Shown here: positions 37,263 through 45,393 of the stretch, piece by piece
Layout of the letters: each line of letters begins with the position of its first letter
How positions within the stretch are numbered: position 1 is the stretch's first letter
DNA from: Grimontia celer
Lineage (GTDB): Bacteria; Pseudomonadota; Gammaproteobacteria; Enterobacterales; Vibrionaceae
Reading direction: 5' to 3'
Length of the DNA: 64,000 bases
Assembly (NCBI RefSeq): GCF_900055185.1
Contig: NZ_FIZX01000002.1
Location: forward strand, 1-64,000
Translations under genes and position numbers: made by a program
The notes under the pieces: model-generated
What the model saw: only the letters and a program-made list of their open reading frames with translations
Databases searched by the model: none
What the model was told of the DNA's origin: nothing

Positions 37263-38521
37263 AAACCCTCCTCACGGCTGACATAGCGGAAGAAGAAGAA
37301 CGAGAAAATCAGCAGGCAGACGAAAATCACCACCGCTACAGCGGCACCCGCACCAATGTTGGAAAGCGCAAAGGCTTGCTCATACACGTTCACTGTCAGT
37401 GTTCGCGTTCCGGCATTACCCCCTGTGAGCAGGAAGATGTCGTCGAACTTGTTGAAAGTCCAGATAAAGCGCAGCAGGAAAAGGACCGACAGAATGCCAA
37501 GCAACTGGGGAATCGAGAGATACCAGAACTGCTGGAAAGGCGACGCGCCATCCATCCGAGCAGCTTCGTACATGTCGGCGTCTATCGACTGCATTCTTGC
37601 CAGAATGAACAGGAAAGAGAGTGGGAAGTAACGCCAGATCTCAAACACTGTTACGCTGATCAGCGCCAACGGCTTTTCGCCGAAGAAGTTGATGGGTTCA
37701 GTGATTGCACCCATTTGAATCAAAAGCGCGTTGGCCGAACCGGAAAACGGGTCAAACAGTGTCACCCAGGTAAAGGCAACGGCAATCACGGGCGCGACAT
37801 AAGGAAACAACATCAAGCCGCGTATGAAACCCTGACCTTTGAACGTTTTGTTGAGCAGCAACGCCGCCATCATACCGACGACAAGTGCACCAATGGTGCC
37901 GAAAACGGTATAGAAAATAGTGACCCAGAGGACTTCGACAAACTCATCACTGTCAAACACCTTGGTGAAGTTGTCGAACGTAAAACTGGCATTGAAGAGA
38001 TCAGAACTACTGATACCTGCCATTTCGGCCGGATAATCACGCATTCCCACTGGGTTTGCGATATAAGCCTCTTCGACCACAACCGGGATTTGCATGCGCT
38101 CTTTATAGCCCGGCTCCCAATCGCCCAGTTCACAGAAAATCTCGCGGCCATTCAGGGTACAGTTTTCGGGTACAGATTGTGCGGTAAGACCTTCTGGGAG
38201 CACATCACGCAGCGTGACGCTCTCGATCACCTTCTCTTTCGAACGGTTTGTCAGGCGGTATTCGATTTTGATTTCATCGCCCGCCGCTTTCGCCTTGCCG
38301 CGGAAGCGCTCATAGACATTCGGTTCTACAGGGCGCAAATCGGCCAATTCTATCGGCTTGGCACTGATCCAAAAGATAGACAGCAATGGAAGCAGAACCA
38401 CCAGCGCGACCGAAATCAACGTGGGCGACAACAAGCCCCATGCCAGCCGGGTTTCCCTTTTTTGCAGCGGCCCGACACCCTTGGGCGGCTCAGGTTTTAC
38501 AGTGTTAATTGATTCGCTCAT
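37259..38521 (-). CDS. Carbohydrate ABC transporter permease (MalF-like) with a large periplasmic loop
   Basis: The 420-residue permease has a first membrane helix near 30-55, then about 130 residues that read as a beta-sandwich (IKIEYRLTNRSKEKVIESVT, LRDVLPEGLTAQSVPENC, CELGDWEPGYKERMQIPV), similar to DUF11-type domains. The remaining helices with the EAA loop (YEAARMDGASPFQQF, near 315) follow. The inserted loop takes the place of the MalF P2 domain that contacts the binding protein. AAGGA precedes ATG 38521. Confidence 0.9.
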   Translation of the reverse strand: MSESINTVKPEPPKGVGPLQKRETRLAWGLLSPTLISVALVVLLPLLSIFWISAKPIELADLRPVEPNVYERFRGKAKAAGDEIKIEYRLTNRSKEKVIESVTLRDVLPEGLTAQSVPENCTLNGREIFCELGDWEPGYKERMQIPVVVEEAYIANPVGMRDYPAEMAGISSSDLFNASFTFDNFTKVFDSDEFVEVLWVTIFYTVFGTIGALVVGMMAALLLNKTFKGQGFIRGLMLFPYVAPVIAVAFTWVTLFDPFSGSANALLIQMGAITEPINFFGEKPLALISVTVFEIWRYFPLSFLFILARMQSIDADMYEAARMDGASPFQQFWYLSIPQLLGILSVLFLLRFIWTFNKFDDIFLLTGGNAGTRTLTVNVYEQAFALSNIGAGAAVAVVIFVCLLIFSFFFFRYVSREEGL

Positions 38522-38606
38522 CCCAGTTCCTTGGATATGACTTCCCCGTCAGGAGCGAATTTCTCCGCTCCCGTTGGGTGATTGTGTTCGGGAATGAATG
38601 CGTTGC

Positions 38607-39965
38607 TTAGTAAAGCTCAGCCAGTGCTTTATTCATGGCGTCGACCGTGGCAGAAGCATCACGCGTGCCGTCGATATATTCGCGCACCAGTCGGTTTATC
38701 ACCTGGCTATTGATGACTTTTGATGCCAGCGCCAGTTGGCCTTCTGCCACGCCCCAACGCTGTGCGTTGTTCAAGCCACCAACGATTTCATCAATCATCT
38801 CGGCTTGGTAGAGCTCAGACAGTGGCGCTTTGCGATCAACACCCACAGGCAATTTTGACCACGCCTCGGTATAAAGCGTTGCGTTATCTTCAGTACCGCG
38901 GCGAACCGGGAATTTACCTTCCGGTGCAATTGCCAGGGTGTTGGTGTAGCCATCACTCATCGAGTAACGAACGAAAGCCATGGCATTGTCGATGTCTGCA
39001 TCTGTGGTAATACCGAAGTAACGCACATCACCCCAAGCAGCACCTTCCGGGTTGGATGGACCAGAGAAACGGGTCACAACACCGGTTTTCGATGCCAGCT
39101 CGCGACTGGTTGGGTCGTCATTAATTGTTGGCGGCGCACTGTCACGCAGTCCTGCCAGCTCATCAAGAATGAACGGAGACCAGATGATCATTGCTGCTTT
39201 GCCACCAAAGTACAGCTCGCGTGATTGCTTCCAGTACAGCTCACCGTCTGGCGAGGCATCAGCAATCCCTTTGTAGAAATCGAGCACTTCGATGGTTTTC
39301 TTCTTATCAAGTTGCTGAATGCCATCTTTGTTTACTGGCGTCACGCCATTGGCGAGGAAAACATGCTCCAGCACTTGGCTCATGAAGTTTTCGTCCACCT
39401 TGGTCGCCGCCACAAAGCCGAACATGTTTGGCGGATTGTGGAGTTTTTCGATCGCTTTCAATACGTTTTCGTAAGAGTCCGGCGCTGCCAGTTTGTTGGC
39501 ATCAAACAGGTCTTTGCGGTAAACAATCATCTGCGTCCAGCCGTCAACCGGAACCGCTGAGTAACCATCTTCAACCGTCGCCATTTCCAATGCGCCCGGT
39601 GCGAAAGTTTCAACGCCCAGCTCTTCAATGACTTCTGTAGCGGCATCCGCATCTAAAATGCCCGCTTCTGACCATGGGAGGGAGTATTGCAAAGTGTGGT
39701 AAATCACGTCAGGCAGGTCACCCGCAGAGAAAGCTGCGGTCGCGCGGGTGCCAAGATCACTCTCAGTCACCGGAATCACTTCAACCTTGGTACCGGTCAG
39801 CTTTTCGAAGTCTTTCGCCATCTCTTGTTGACGCTCCAGGCGTTCCGGCTGCTCTTCCGTCGTCCAGAATCGGATAGAGTCAGCATATACAGATGAGGCG
39901 CCAAACATCGCTGTTATCACGATACCCGCCAGCCAACGGCGCTTGCCAGTCTGCTGATTGTTCAT
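38607..39965 (-). CDS. Carbohydrate ABC transporter periplasmic binding protein
   Basis: The 452-residue protein has a signal peptide (cleavage near residue 28, SSVYA) and a family-1 solute-binding domain (IRFWTTEEQPERLERQQEMA at the mature start, LPVDGWTQ-like PVDGWTQMIVYRKDLF near 140). It heads the operon, behind AAGGAG at ATG 39965. The ligand should be the glycoside cut by the downstream hydrolase. Confidence 0.9.
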   Translation of the reverse strand: MNNQQTGKRRWLAGIVITAMFGASSVYADSIRFWTTEEQPERLERQQEMAKDFEKLTGTKVEVIPVTESDLGTRATAAFSAGDLPDVIYHTLQYSLPWSEAGILDADAATEVIEELGVETFAPGALEMATVEDGYSAVPVDGWTQMIVYRKDLFDANKLAAPDSYENVLKAIEKLHNPPNMFGFVAATKVDENFMSQVLEHVFLANGVTPVNKDGIQQLDKKKTIEVLDFYKGIADASPDGELYWKQSRELYFGGKAAMIIWSPFILDELAGLRDSAPPTINDDPTSRELASKTGVVTRFSGPSNPEGAAWGDVRYFGITTDADIDNAMAFVRYSMSDGYTNTLAIAPEGKFPVRRGTEDNATLYTEAWSKLPVGVDRKAPLSELYQAEMIDEIVGGLNNAQRWGVAEGQLALASKVINSQVINRLVREYIDGTRDASATVDAMNKALAELY

Positions 39966-40035
39966 GGTTTACTCCTTTTTGTGCGCGTTCATTACGTCGT
40001 CTATTACTACTTTTATTAATTAGAGTAGTACCTAC

Positions 40036-41097
40036 TTACTTTCCTTGATGGGACAGGCGCTTAATCAGCTGGGCATTCACCAGTTTCCGGAGATCTTCCG
40101 GTTTTTCCCCGTTGATTTGGCGAAGCAGCAGTGTCGCCAGTTGCTCGCCCGAATAACGCATGTCGACAGAAAAAGTTGTGAGCGGTGGAGAGGCAAATTC
40201 GCTTTCTGGCAAGCCATCGTAGCCAATCACGGCCAGGTCTTTCCCAACCTCAAAACCGCGCTCTGCTGCGGCGCGATAAATCCCAAGAGCGGCGATATCA
40301 AGCGCACATACAATGGCAGTTGGCGGTTCACTTTGGGACAGCAAGGCTTCTCCCAAACGCTGACCCGCCGCCTTGGTTATGCCACCTGACAGCATCAGGT
40401 TTTCATCAACTGTCAGCCCAGACAATTGCATGCCCTGGCGGAAACCTTCTTCCCGCAAATAGCTGTAGTTGTATTCATCACCACCGTTTACAAAGGCAAT
40501 ACGCGTATGGCCGCGCCTTGCCAGGATCTGCACCGATTCACGCATCGCGGCTTCACCGCGAATGTCGAAGAAACTGACGTTGTCCAAATCCTGTGAGCGA
40601 CCGAAAATCACGAAGGGCACTCCCTCATCCCTTAACAGGGCAATACGTGGGTCATGCGCTTTACTTCTAGGGAGGATGAACCCGTCCACTTTGTGCTCTT
40701 CAATCAGGCGACGAAGCGTTAGCAATTCATCTTTTTCTCCATTGGCGGTCGCAACAGTTAACGTCCAGTTCTGGCGGCTCACCGCCCGGCTGATACCATC
40801 AATAAAGTTTGTCAGGAAGGGTCTGTGGGCATTGTCACTACCGAGGTTCAACACCAATCCAATGGCGCAAACCTGCCCGGTTTTGATTGCCTGCGCATAG
40901 CTGAGTGCGCGGTATCCCATTTCCTTGGCTTTTTCACGAACGCGCTGTTTGGTTATCGGAGAAATGTCAGGATAGTCATTGAGTGCACGGGAAACCGTGC
41001 CTTTGGAAAGCCCCAATGCCTTGGATAGTTCGTTGATCGTGGGACGTTTCTCACGTACACCTCGACCCACCGCTGACACCCTCTGATTGAACGTCAT
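40036..41097 (-). CDS. LacI-family transcriptional repressor
   Basis: The 353-residue regulator has an N-terminal helix-turn-helix (TINELSKALGLSKGTVSRAL, about 21-40) and a periplasmic-binding-protein-like effector domain (AIGLVLNLGSDNAHRPFLTN near 78). ATG 41097 follows AAGG; a TTG two codons upstream is less likely. It lies immediately upstream of the importer operon on the same strand and probably controls it and itself through the palindrome at 41139-41152. Confidence 0.92.
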   Translation of the reverse strand: MTFNQRVSAVGRGVREKRPTINELSKALGLSKGTVSRALNDYPDISPITKQRVREKAKEMGYRALSYAQAIKTGQVCAIGLVLNLGSDNAHRPFLTNFIDGISRAVSRQNWTLTVATANGEKDELLTLRRLIEEHKVDGFILPRSKAHDPRIALLRDEGVPFVIFGRSQDLDNVSFFDIRGEAAMRESVQILARRGHTRIAFVNGGDEYNYSYLREEGFRQGMQLSGLTVDENLMLSGGITKAAGQRLGEALLSQSEPPTAIVCALDIAALGIYRAAAERGFEVGKDLAVIGYDGLPESEFASPPLTTFSVDMRYSGEQLATLLLRQINGEKPEDLRKLVNAQLIKRLSHQGK

Positions 41098-41138
41098 AAA
41101 CAACCTTGTTCCGTACTGATAATTTAAAAACTATTTAA

Positions 41139-41152
41139 CGAAACCGGTTTCG
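41139..41152. promoter_or_regulatory. LacI/GalR-type operator
   Basis: CGAAACCGGTTTCG is a perfect 14-bp palindrome with the central CG typical of LacI-family operators. It lies 42 bp upstream of the lacI-type gene, which suggests autoregulation. I found no equally good copy before the binding-protein gene at 39966-40035. Confidence 0.8.
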
Positions 41153-41235
41153 GCAAATGATGAATGTGTCATTAGCGAGAAAAAATGCACCAAGTGGGTT
41201 CAAGAAGGTGAGGTCGGAGTTGTTAGGCTTTGAAA

Positions 41236-41262
41236 AGCAAAAGGCCAGCAGAATGCTGGCCT
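41236..41262 (-). terminator. Terminator of the XRE-2TM gene
   Basis: GGCCAGCA / TGCTGGCC with a 3-base loop; on the minus strand it is followed by TTTTGCTTTT. Confidence 0.8.
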
Positions 41263-41283
41263 CTGAAGCTTTATAGGGTGCGC

Positions 41284-41757
41284 TTAGAGCTTGCGACCGA
41301 GGCGCTTCTCTATTTGTTTCTTTTCCCAATCAGGACCAAAGAAGTTCAGGATTTCAAAGGAATTTAGAGCGTGCACGGTAATACCAATCCCCCAACCCAT
41401 GGCTGGCCACCATGCCCAAATGTAATCAGGACTGGTGAGGAAGTTGATCATAAACAGCAATCCAATCACCAGCGCGTAGGTGGTCAGGTGGGAGTAGAAG
41501 CCTTTGATTTCTCGCACCTGGTTAATCACTCGTTCTTCTTCGGCGGTGTATTTCACTTCTTCTGTCATGTCGGGCTCCGGTTCTTTTTGAAGGTCAGAAA
41601 CTTGGATTTCAAAGACAGCCGCCAGAGACTTCAGCGATTCCAGCCCTGCTTTATCGCCACGCTCTATTCTCTGAATAGTGCGAACACTCAGGCCGCTCAT
41701 TTCAGAAAGTTGCTCTTGCGACCAGCCACGCTGTAATCGTAATTTTCTGACAATCAT
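41284..41757 (-). CDS. XRE-type helix-turn-helix protein with 2TM domain
   Basis: The 157-residue protein joins an N-terminal helix-turn-helix (LRLQRGWSQEQLSEMSGLSV, residues 6-25, then RTIQRIERG) to a C-terminal 2TM domain (FYSHLTTYALVIGLLFMINF near 88-107 and WWPAMGWGIGITVHAL). It is therefore a membrane-bound putative regulator. Targets are unknown. ATG 41757 is preceded by AAGGAAAAAC. Confidence 0.87.
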   Translation of the reverse strand: MIVRKLRLQRGWSQEQLSEMSGLSVRTIQRIERGDKAGLESLKSLAAVFEIQVSDLQKEPEPDMTEEVKYTAEEERVINQVREIKGFYSHLTTYALVIGLLFMINFLTSPDYIWAWWPAMGWGIGITVHALNSFEILNFFGPDWEKKQIEKRLGRKL

Positions 41758-41946
41758 CTTGTTTTTCCTTTTCGCTGTGGACGCTTCAAAATTTACCTAA
41801 ATTTCCTTATAGTCAGGAACGTCACGACCCCGACATACACATGACAGTACTTTTAAAACAGTAGGTTAGCGTAGGTTTGCTGTTTATCAAATCGGGACGT
41901 CATCGATGCGACAGACGCCCGTCAGGAAGGCAATTCGGGGAAAAAC

Positions 41947-42258
41947 TTACACACTACCATCAGTTTCAATCACCAATACCCGCGCCTCACCCAATGGCTT
42001 GGCAACGTGCTCAGCGCCTTCAGAAGCGTAGAAAATATCTCCCGCCTGAAGCATCACTGACTTCTCGGCGTCCGCCTCCCGGAAATGCATTTCAACCATA
42101 CCATTGAGCACCACAAAAACTTCTTCACCTTCGTTGATGTGCCACTTATAAGGTTTGTCGGTCCAGTGCAGTTTGGTAGTGATGCCATTCATATTGGCGA
42201 TATTCATCGCCCCCCAAGCATTATCCGCTGTGAACTTCGCGCTTCGAATCACTCTCAT
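41947..42258 (-). CDS. Small cupin-domain protein
   Basis: The 103-residue protein is a single cupin: WHINEGEEVFVVLNGMVEMHF (first motif) and GDIFYASEGAEHVAKPLG (second motif) carry the His/Glu metal ligands. Function unknown, possibly a small isomerase, dioxygenase or sensor. AAGGATGCG precedes the ATG. It stands alone between the XRE-2TM and NusG-like genes. Confidence 0.85.
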   Translation of the reverse strand: MRVIRSAKFTADNAWGAMNIANMNGITTKLHWTDKPYKWHINEGEEVFVVLNGMVEMHFREADAEKSVMLQAGDIFYASEGAEHVAKPLGEARVLVIETDGSV

Positions 42259-42387
42259 GATCGCATCCTTGATAGATTGAACAATACGAATTGAATGTCA
42301 TGAGCTTAGCGCTGAAATCTAAATCAATCTGCGCAGAAGGCGGGATTTATGAAAGGAAAACTTGGAGGAAGGATATTGGTGCCACGA

Positions 42388-42421
42388 TCAAAAAGAGCAA
42401 GCCGTCAGCTTGCTCTTATTA
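42388..42421 (-). terminator. Terminator of the NusG-like gene
   Basis: AAGAGCAAGC / GCTTGCTCTT with a 5-base loop, followed on the minus strand by T-rich sequence, lies directly after the stop. Confidence 0.85.
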
Positions 42422-42427
42422 GGTTCG

Positions 42428-42946
42428 CTACGAGATAAGCGAGGGCACTCTCGTTTGGAAAATGGTTTCCATCGGCACCTTCACATTGATGGAATAGCCA
42501 AGGTGGTCGATTTCCATCGCAACCGGTCTTTCTCCTTCGCCATGGAGAAGAATGCCAGTCATACCCGTTAAGTGGCCACTGACCACACCAACCGTCACAC
42601 CATCCACATCATTATTGGAAATGGATGTCGCATCTTCGTAGTAATACAGAATCGTTTTCATTTTGACGATGTGCGATTCAGGAATCGTCGCCACATATTT
42701 TCCATGGCGCACCAAATGGGAGAAGCCCGGTGCTTGTTTCACTTTCTGCAGACCTGCCTGAGTTGTACGCACAAACAGGTGGCACTTAAAAAGTGGCTCA
42801 TAAGCGATTCTGCGCTTGTTGCCAACCGTTTCCCAGAACCTGCGTTCTGGTAAATAGGCTTCATACCCTTGTGAAAGCAGGTAATCAAGGAGAAGGTTTT
42901 CCTCGTTGAAGTGGGTATAAACTGCATACCATCGATAGTAATGCAA
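42428..42946 (-). CDS. NusG paralogue, RfaH/UpxY-like antiterminator
   Basis: The 172-residue protein has a NusG N-terminal domain (RWYAVYTHFNEENLLLDYL at 5-23, then YLPE, FVRTT) and a C-terminal KOW motif (VGVVSGHLTGMTGILL near 128-143). Such proteins ride on RNA polymerase to let it read through long operons for surface polysaccharide or toxins. Here a terminator follows directly and no such operon is adjacent, so its target lies elsewhere. The GAGAGATTCGAATTGC leader is a weak ribosome site. Confidence 0.87.
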   Translation of the reverse strand: MHYYRWYAVYTHFNEENLLLDYLLSQGYEAYLPERRFWETVGNKRRIAYEPLFKCHLFVRTTQAGLQKVKQAPGFSHLVRHGKYVATIPESHIVKMKTILYYYEDATSISNNDVDGVTVGVVSGHLTGMTGILLHGEGERPVAMEIDHLGYSINVKVPMETIFQTRVPSLIS

Positions 42947-43292
42947 TTCGAATCTCTCCAGTAAAATAGAAAAGCCACGTCGACAAACATTCAGACGTGA
43001 AAAACAATCGACTCAGGCAATTTAGAGCTGGAATTCGCGATGCAATGAAAAGTGATTATTAGAGTGATTTAACCAACGCGAAATCTTTGGGTTGCCAACA
43101 TAACCCGGCGCTTAGAAACGCACGCTAAAATGCATGAAGTTGATGTGCAAATGATATCGGTTTAATGGGCTACAAGGAAGTAAGAATGGGCGCTACCGTG
43201 AAGTGGCCGCTAATTACAACGATAGCATTATGGCATGGCTCACACATCAGGATGAAACCGCTAAAGTTATGCCTGAGAAATACGGTTTGCTG
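42947..43292. other. 346-bp spacer between the NusG-like gene and fosA
   Basis: No accepted gene lies here. One plus-strand frame (about 43157-43320) reads like protein (GRYREVAANYNDSIMAWLTH) but lacks a good start and runs into fosA antisense. It may be the ruin of a gene or chance. ACCC / GGGT followed by TTTTT at about 43309-43324 could end a plus-strand transcript. Confidence 0.3.
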
Positions 43293-43691
43293 TTAAAGCC
43301 ACTCCAACCCCGAGTAGGGTTTTTCTCTCAGGCTACCCAACCTGCTTTGCAGGTCGCCAGCGTGCACTTCAAGCTTATGTCCATCCGGATCCAGAAGGTA
43401 AAGTGAGCTTCCCTCACTCCGGTTTTGCTTCCATTCGATCACACCTTTTTGACGCAGCGATGCGGCAAACGCACTAAAGTCTTTAGCGTCAATATTCAAA
43501 GCAATATGTGAGTAATCACTTTTCTCACAGGGCTTATCTACAGAGAGACAAAGCCAAAGCCCACCCAAAGAAAGGTAGGCGCCTCCATCCCATCTGGCAT
43601 GGCCTTTAAAGCTCAGCACATCAACGTAAAACGCCAACGATTTTTCCAAATCAGATACCGCCAGCGTGATGTGATTCAACCCTTTTAACAT
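43293..43691 (-). CDS. fosA: FosA-type fosfomycin glutathione transferase
   Basis: FosA opens the epoxide of fosfomycin with glutathione, using Mn and K ions. The 132-residue protein fits the family closely: [20 protein letters not shown] at the start (metal ligand His7), YSHIALNI (second His), [20 protein letters not shown] and [12 protein letters not shown] (Glu ligand and Arg). Length is typical. It is followed upstream by a GNAT gene with a 3-bp gap, so both are on one transcript. No mobile-element signs flank it, so it looks like a chromosomal gene. Confidence 0.88.
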   Translation of the reverse strand: MLKGLNHITLAVSDLEKSLAFYVDVLSFKGHARWDGGAYLSLGGLWLCLSVDKPCEKSDYSHIALNIDAKDFSAFAASLRQKGVIEWKQNRSEGSSLYLLDPDGHKLEVHAGDLQSRLGSLREKPYSGLEWL

Positions 43692-43694
43692 GGT

Positions 43695-44117
43695 TTAACC
43701 CACCAGTTTTTTGGTAAGGAAGTGAAGCTGATGTTCATCGCCGGGAAAGGCATCCAGCGTCATTTGATTGTGATAACCCATTGACTCATAGAACGGTCTG
43801 GCCTGAAAGCTGAAAGTATCGACCATGGCAGCTTTACAGCCTTTGCCGACCGCTTCAGTTTCCATTTTCTGCATCAGAGTTTTGCCTACACCTTCCCCTT
43901 TCAGCGCCGGGTCAATCCAGAGGAAAAGGATGTGCATCCAGTTCCCCCAAAAACGCGAGACAATACCACCACGTCTTTGCCCGTTTTCATCGAGGACAAA
44001 CACGGCCATTTGCAATTCATTCAGATGCTCAACAAAGGGATCGTTGAACGTTCGGAGTCCGCCACGCACATCCATGATGTCTTGCTCTGTTGGGTTGGCA
44101 ACAACCTGATATTCCAT
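43695..44117 (-). CDS. GNAT-family N-acetyltransferase
   Basis: The 140-residue protein shows the GNAT acetyl-CoA site (LKGEGVGKTLMQKMETEAVG, about 75-94) and the C-terminal FSFQARPFYESMGYH. AGGGAGGAG before ATG 44117 fixes the start; the frame extends eight codons further upstream. Substrate unknown. It precedes fosA in the same transcript. Confidence 0.88.
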   Translation of the reverse strand: MEYQVVANPTEQDIMDVRGGLRTFNDPFVEHLNELQMAVFVLDENGQRRGGIVSRFWGNWMHILFLWIDPALKGEGVGKTLMQKMETEAVGKGCKAAMVDTFSFQARPFYESMGYHNQMTLDAFPGDEHQLHFLTKKLVG

Positions 44118-44143
44118 CACTCCTCCCTGAGCCTCAATCAAGG

Positions 44144-44500
44144 CTAACTAGCCGATGAACTGTCTTCCTTCACCGCATCTTTCAGCTTCTTGATGCGGGA
44201 TTCTTTGTAACCAAAGATGCCGAACATCGCGACGGTAACAGCAATACAGGTATAAAGCTGCAACTGGGAGTAGATAGTGAAGTTGGTTGCCAGGAAGTAA
44301 AGCATCAGTGCCATCAGCACAATTTGGATAACCCAGCGGGGTTTATCATTGAAATTGAAAGTCTTGGTATCTTCTTCATAGCGCACATGCACGCGCCCTA
44401 CAAGAAAGCCAAGGTTTATCAGCAATCCATCGTTATCAGTTGCTGCTTTAAAGTCGATGTGGTTCAGCGCCAGGTATTTTTCCAGACCTTTCAGATCCAT
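44144..44500 (-). CDS. Hypothetical membrane protein with two helices
   Basis: The 118-residue protein has a soluble N-terminal part and two membrane helices (WVIQIVLMALMLYFLATNF near 56-74 and LYTCIAVTVAMFGIFGY near 82-98), then a basic/acidic tail. I do not recognise a family. It lies 26 bp upstream of the GNAT gene and may be cotranscribed with it and fosA. Confidence 0.75.
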   Translation of the reverse strand: MDLKGLEKYLALNHIDFKAATDNDGLLINLGFLVGRVHVRYEEDTKTFNFNDKPRWVIQIVLMALMLYFLATNFTIYSQLQLYTCIAVTVAMFGIFGYKESRIKKLKDAVKEDSSSAS

Positions 44501-44725
44501 TCAGAGATTCTCCCAAAAACATCTTGTCGAAAGCACACGCTTTCCATTTCCCCGATAATATCAGAAGAGCTGCGCGAGTCTGAATGCCACGCGTCAGCCG
44601 CATTCAAATTGTTGTTACGAAGTGTGAGCAACGTAAGCACCCGCTCAGTTTCAATTTACAACCATTGCAATTAACATTTTGCCAACCAATACTTTACATT
44701 CCTCCATGACGTATCAGGTTGTAGC

Positions 44726-45391
44726 GTGCGAGTCCTTATTGTTGAAGATGACAGATTGATCAGCGAAGCCATTGAGCAGCGCTTTACCAAACAAGGCCAT
44801 GGCGTAGATTGCGCCTATGACGGCAACATTGCGCACGCAATGGTCAGCCAGACGGAATACGATCTTGTCATTCTCGACCTCAATCTTCCCAACAAATCCG
44901 GCGAGCAAATCGCGAAGAAAATCCGCCATCAATCAGATTGCCCAATACTGGTACTCACCGCCCGCACTGAGGTGCAGGATCGTATTCAGCTATTGGACTT
45001 GGGCGCAGATGATTACGTAACCAAACCGTTTGATTTTGGCGAGCTCGAAGCAAGGTGCCGGGCGGTGGTGAGACGCAGGCAGGGCACAGACACCAACAAT
45101 CTGGTATTCGGCGATATCGAGTTTGATGTCGCGCGCTGCAAGGTATTTGTTCAAGGTGACGAAATCATTCTTAAACAACGCGAACTTCGCCTGCTTGAGA
45201 TCTTCCTTAGCCACACCAACCGCGTGATGAGCAAAGAAGAGCTGATTGACCACCTTTATGGGTTTGATGACACGCCCAACCTTAATGCCATCGAAACCTA
45301 TGTTGCACGGCTTCGCAAAGCCATTTCCCACAGCAATGTCGAAATCAAAACCCTGCGCGGCCTGGGCTACGCTATCGACAAACAGGCCTGA
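44726..45391 (+). CDS. OmpR-family response regulator (TctD-like)
   Basis: The 221-residue regulator has a receiver domain with phospho-acceptor Asp51 (LVILDLNLP) and Lys in YVTKPFDF, then a winged-helix DNA-binding domain ending in TYVARLRKAI and TLRGLGYAID. The start is GTG 44726. It is the first gene of a run with a sensor kinase and binding protein and probably controls the transporter genes downstream. Confidence 0.92.
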   Translation: MRVLIVEDDRLISEAIEQRFTKQGHGVDCAYDGNIAHAMVSQTEYDLVILDLNLPNKSGEQIAKKIRHQSDCPILVLTARTEVQDRIQLLDLGADDYVTKPFDFGELEARCRAVVRRRQGTDTNNLVFGDIEFDVARCKVFVQGDEIILKQRELRLLEIFLSHTNRVMSKEELIDHLYGFDDTPNLNAIETYVARLRKAISHSNVEIKTLRGLGYAIDKQA

Positions 45392-45393
45392 GC

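Noticed and set aside
36534-37286. 250-codon plus-strand frame opposite the MalG-like permease
   Set aside because: Antisense shadow with low-complexity Glu/His/Arg composition; the minus strand has a clear permease.
37376-38512. 378-codon plus-strand frame opposite the MalF-like permease
   Set aside because: It is the shadow of a clearly recognisable permease on the other strand; the translation is Gln/His/Arg-rich with no domain.
43203-43406. 67-codon plus-strand frame before and over the fosA end
   Set aside because: No good ribosome site and most of it is antisense to fosA; listed only as a possible relic in the spacer.
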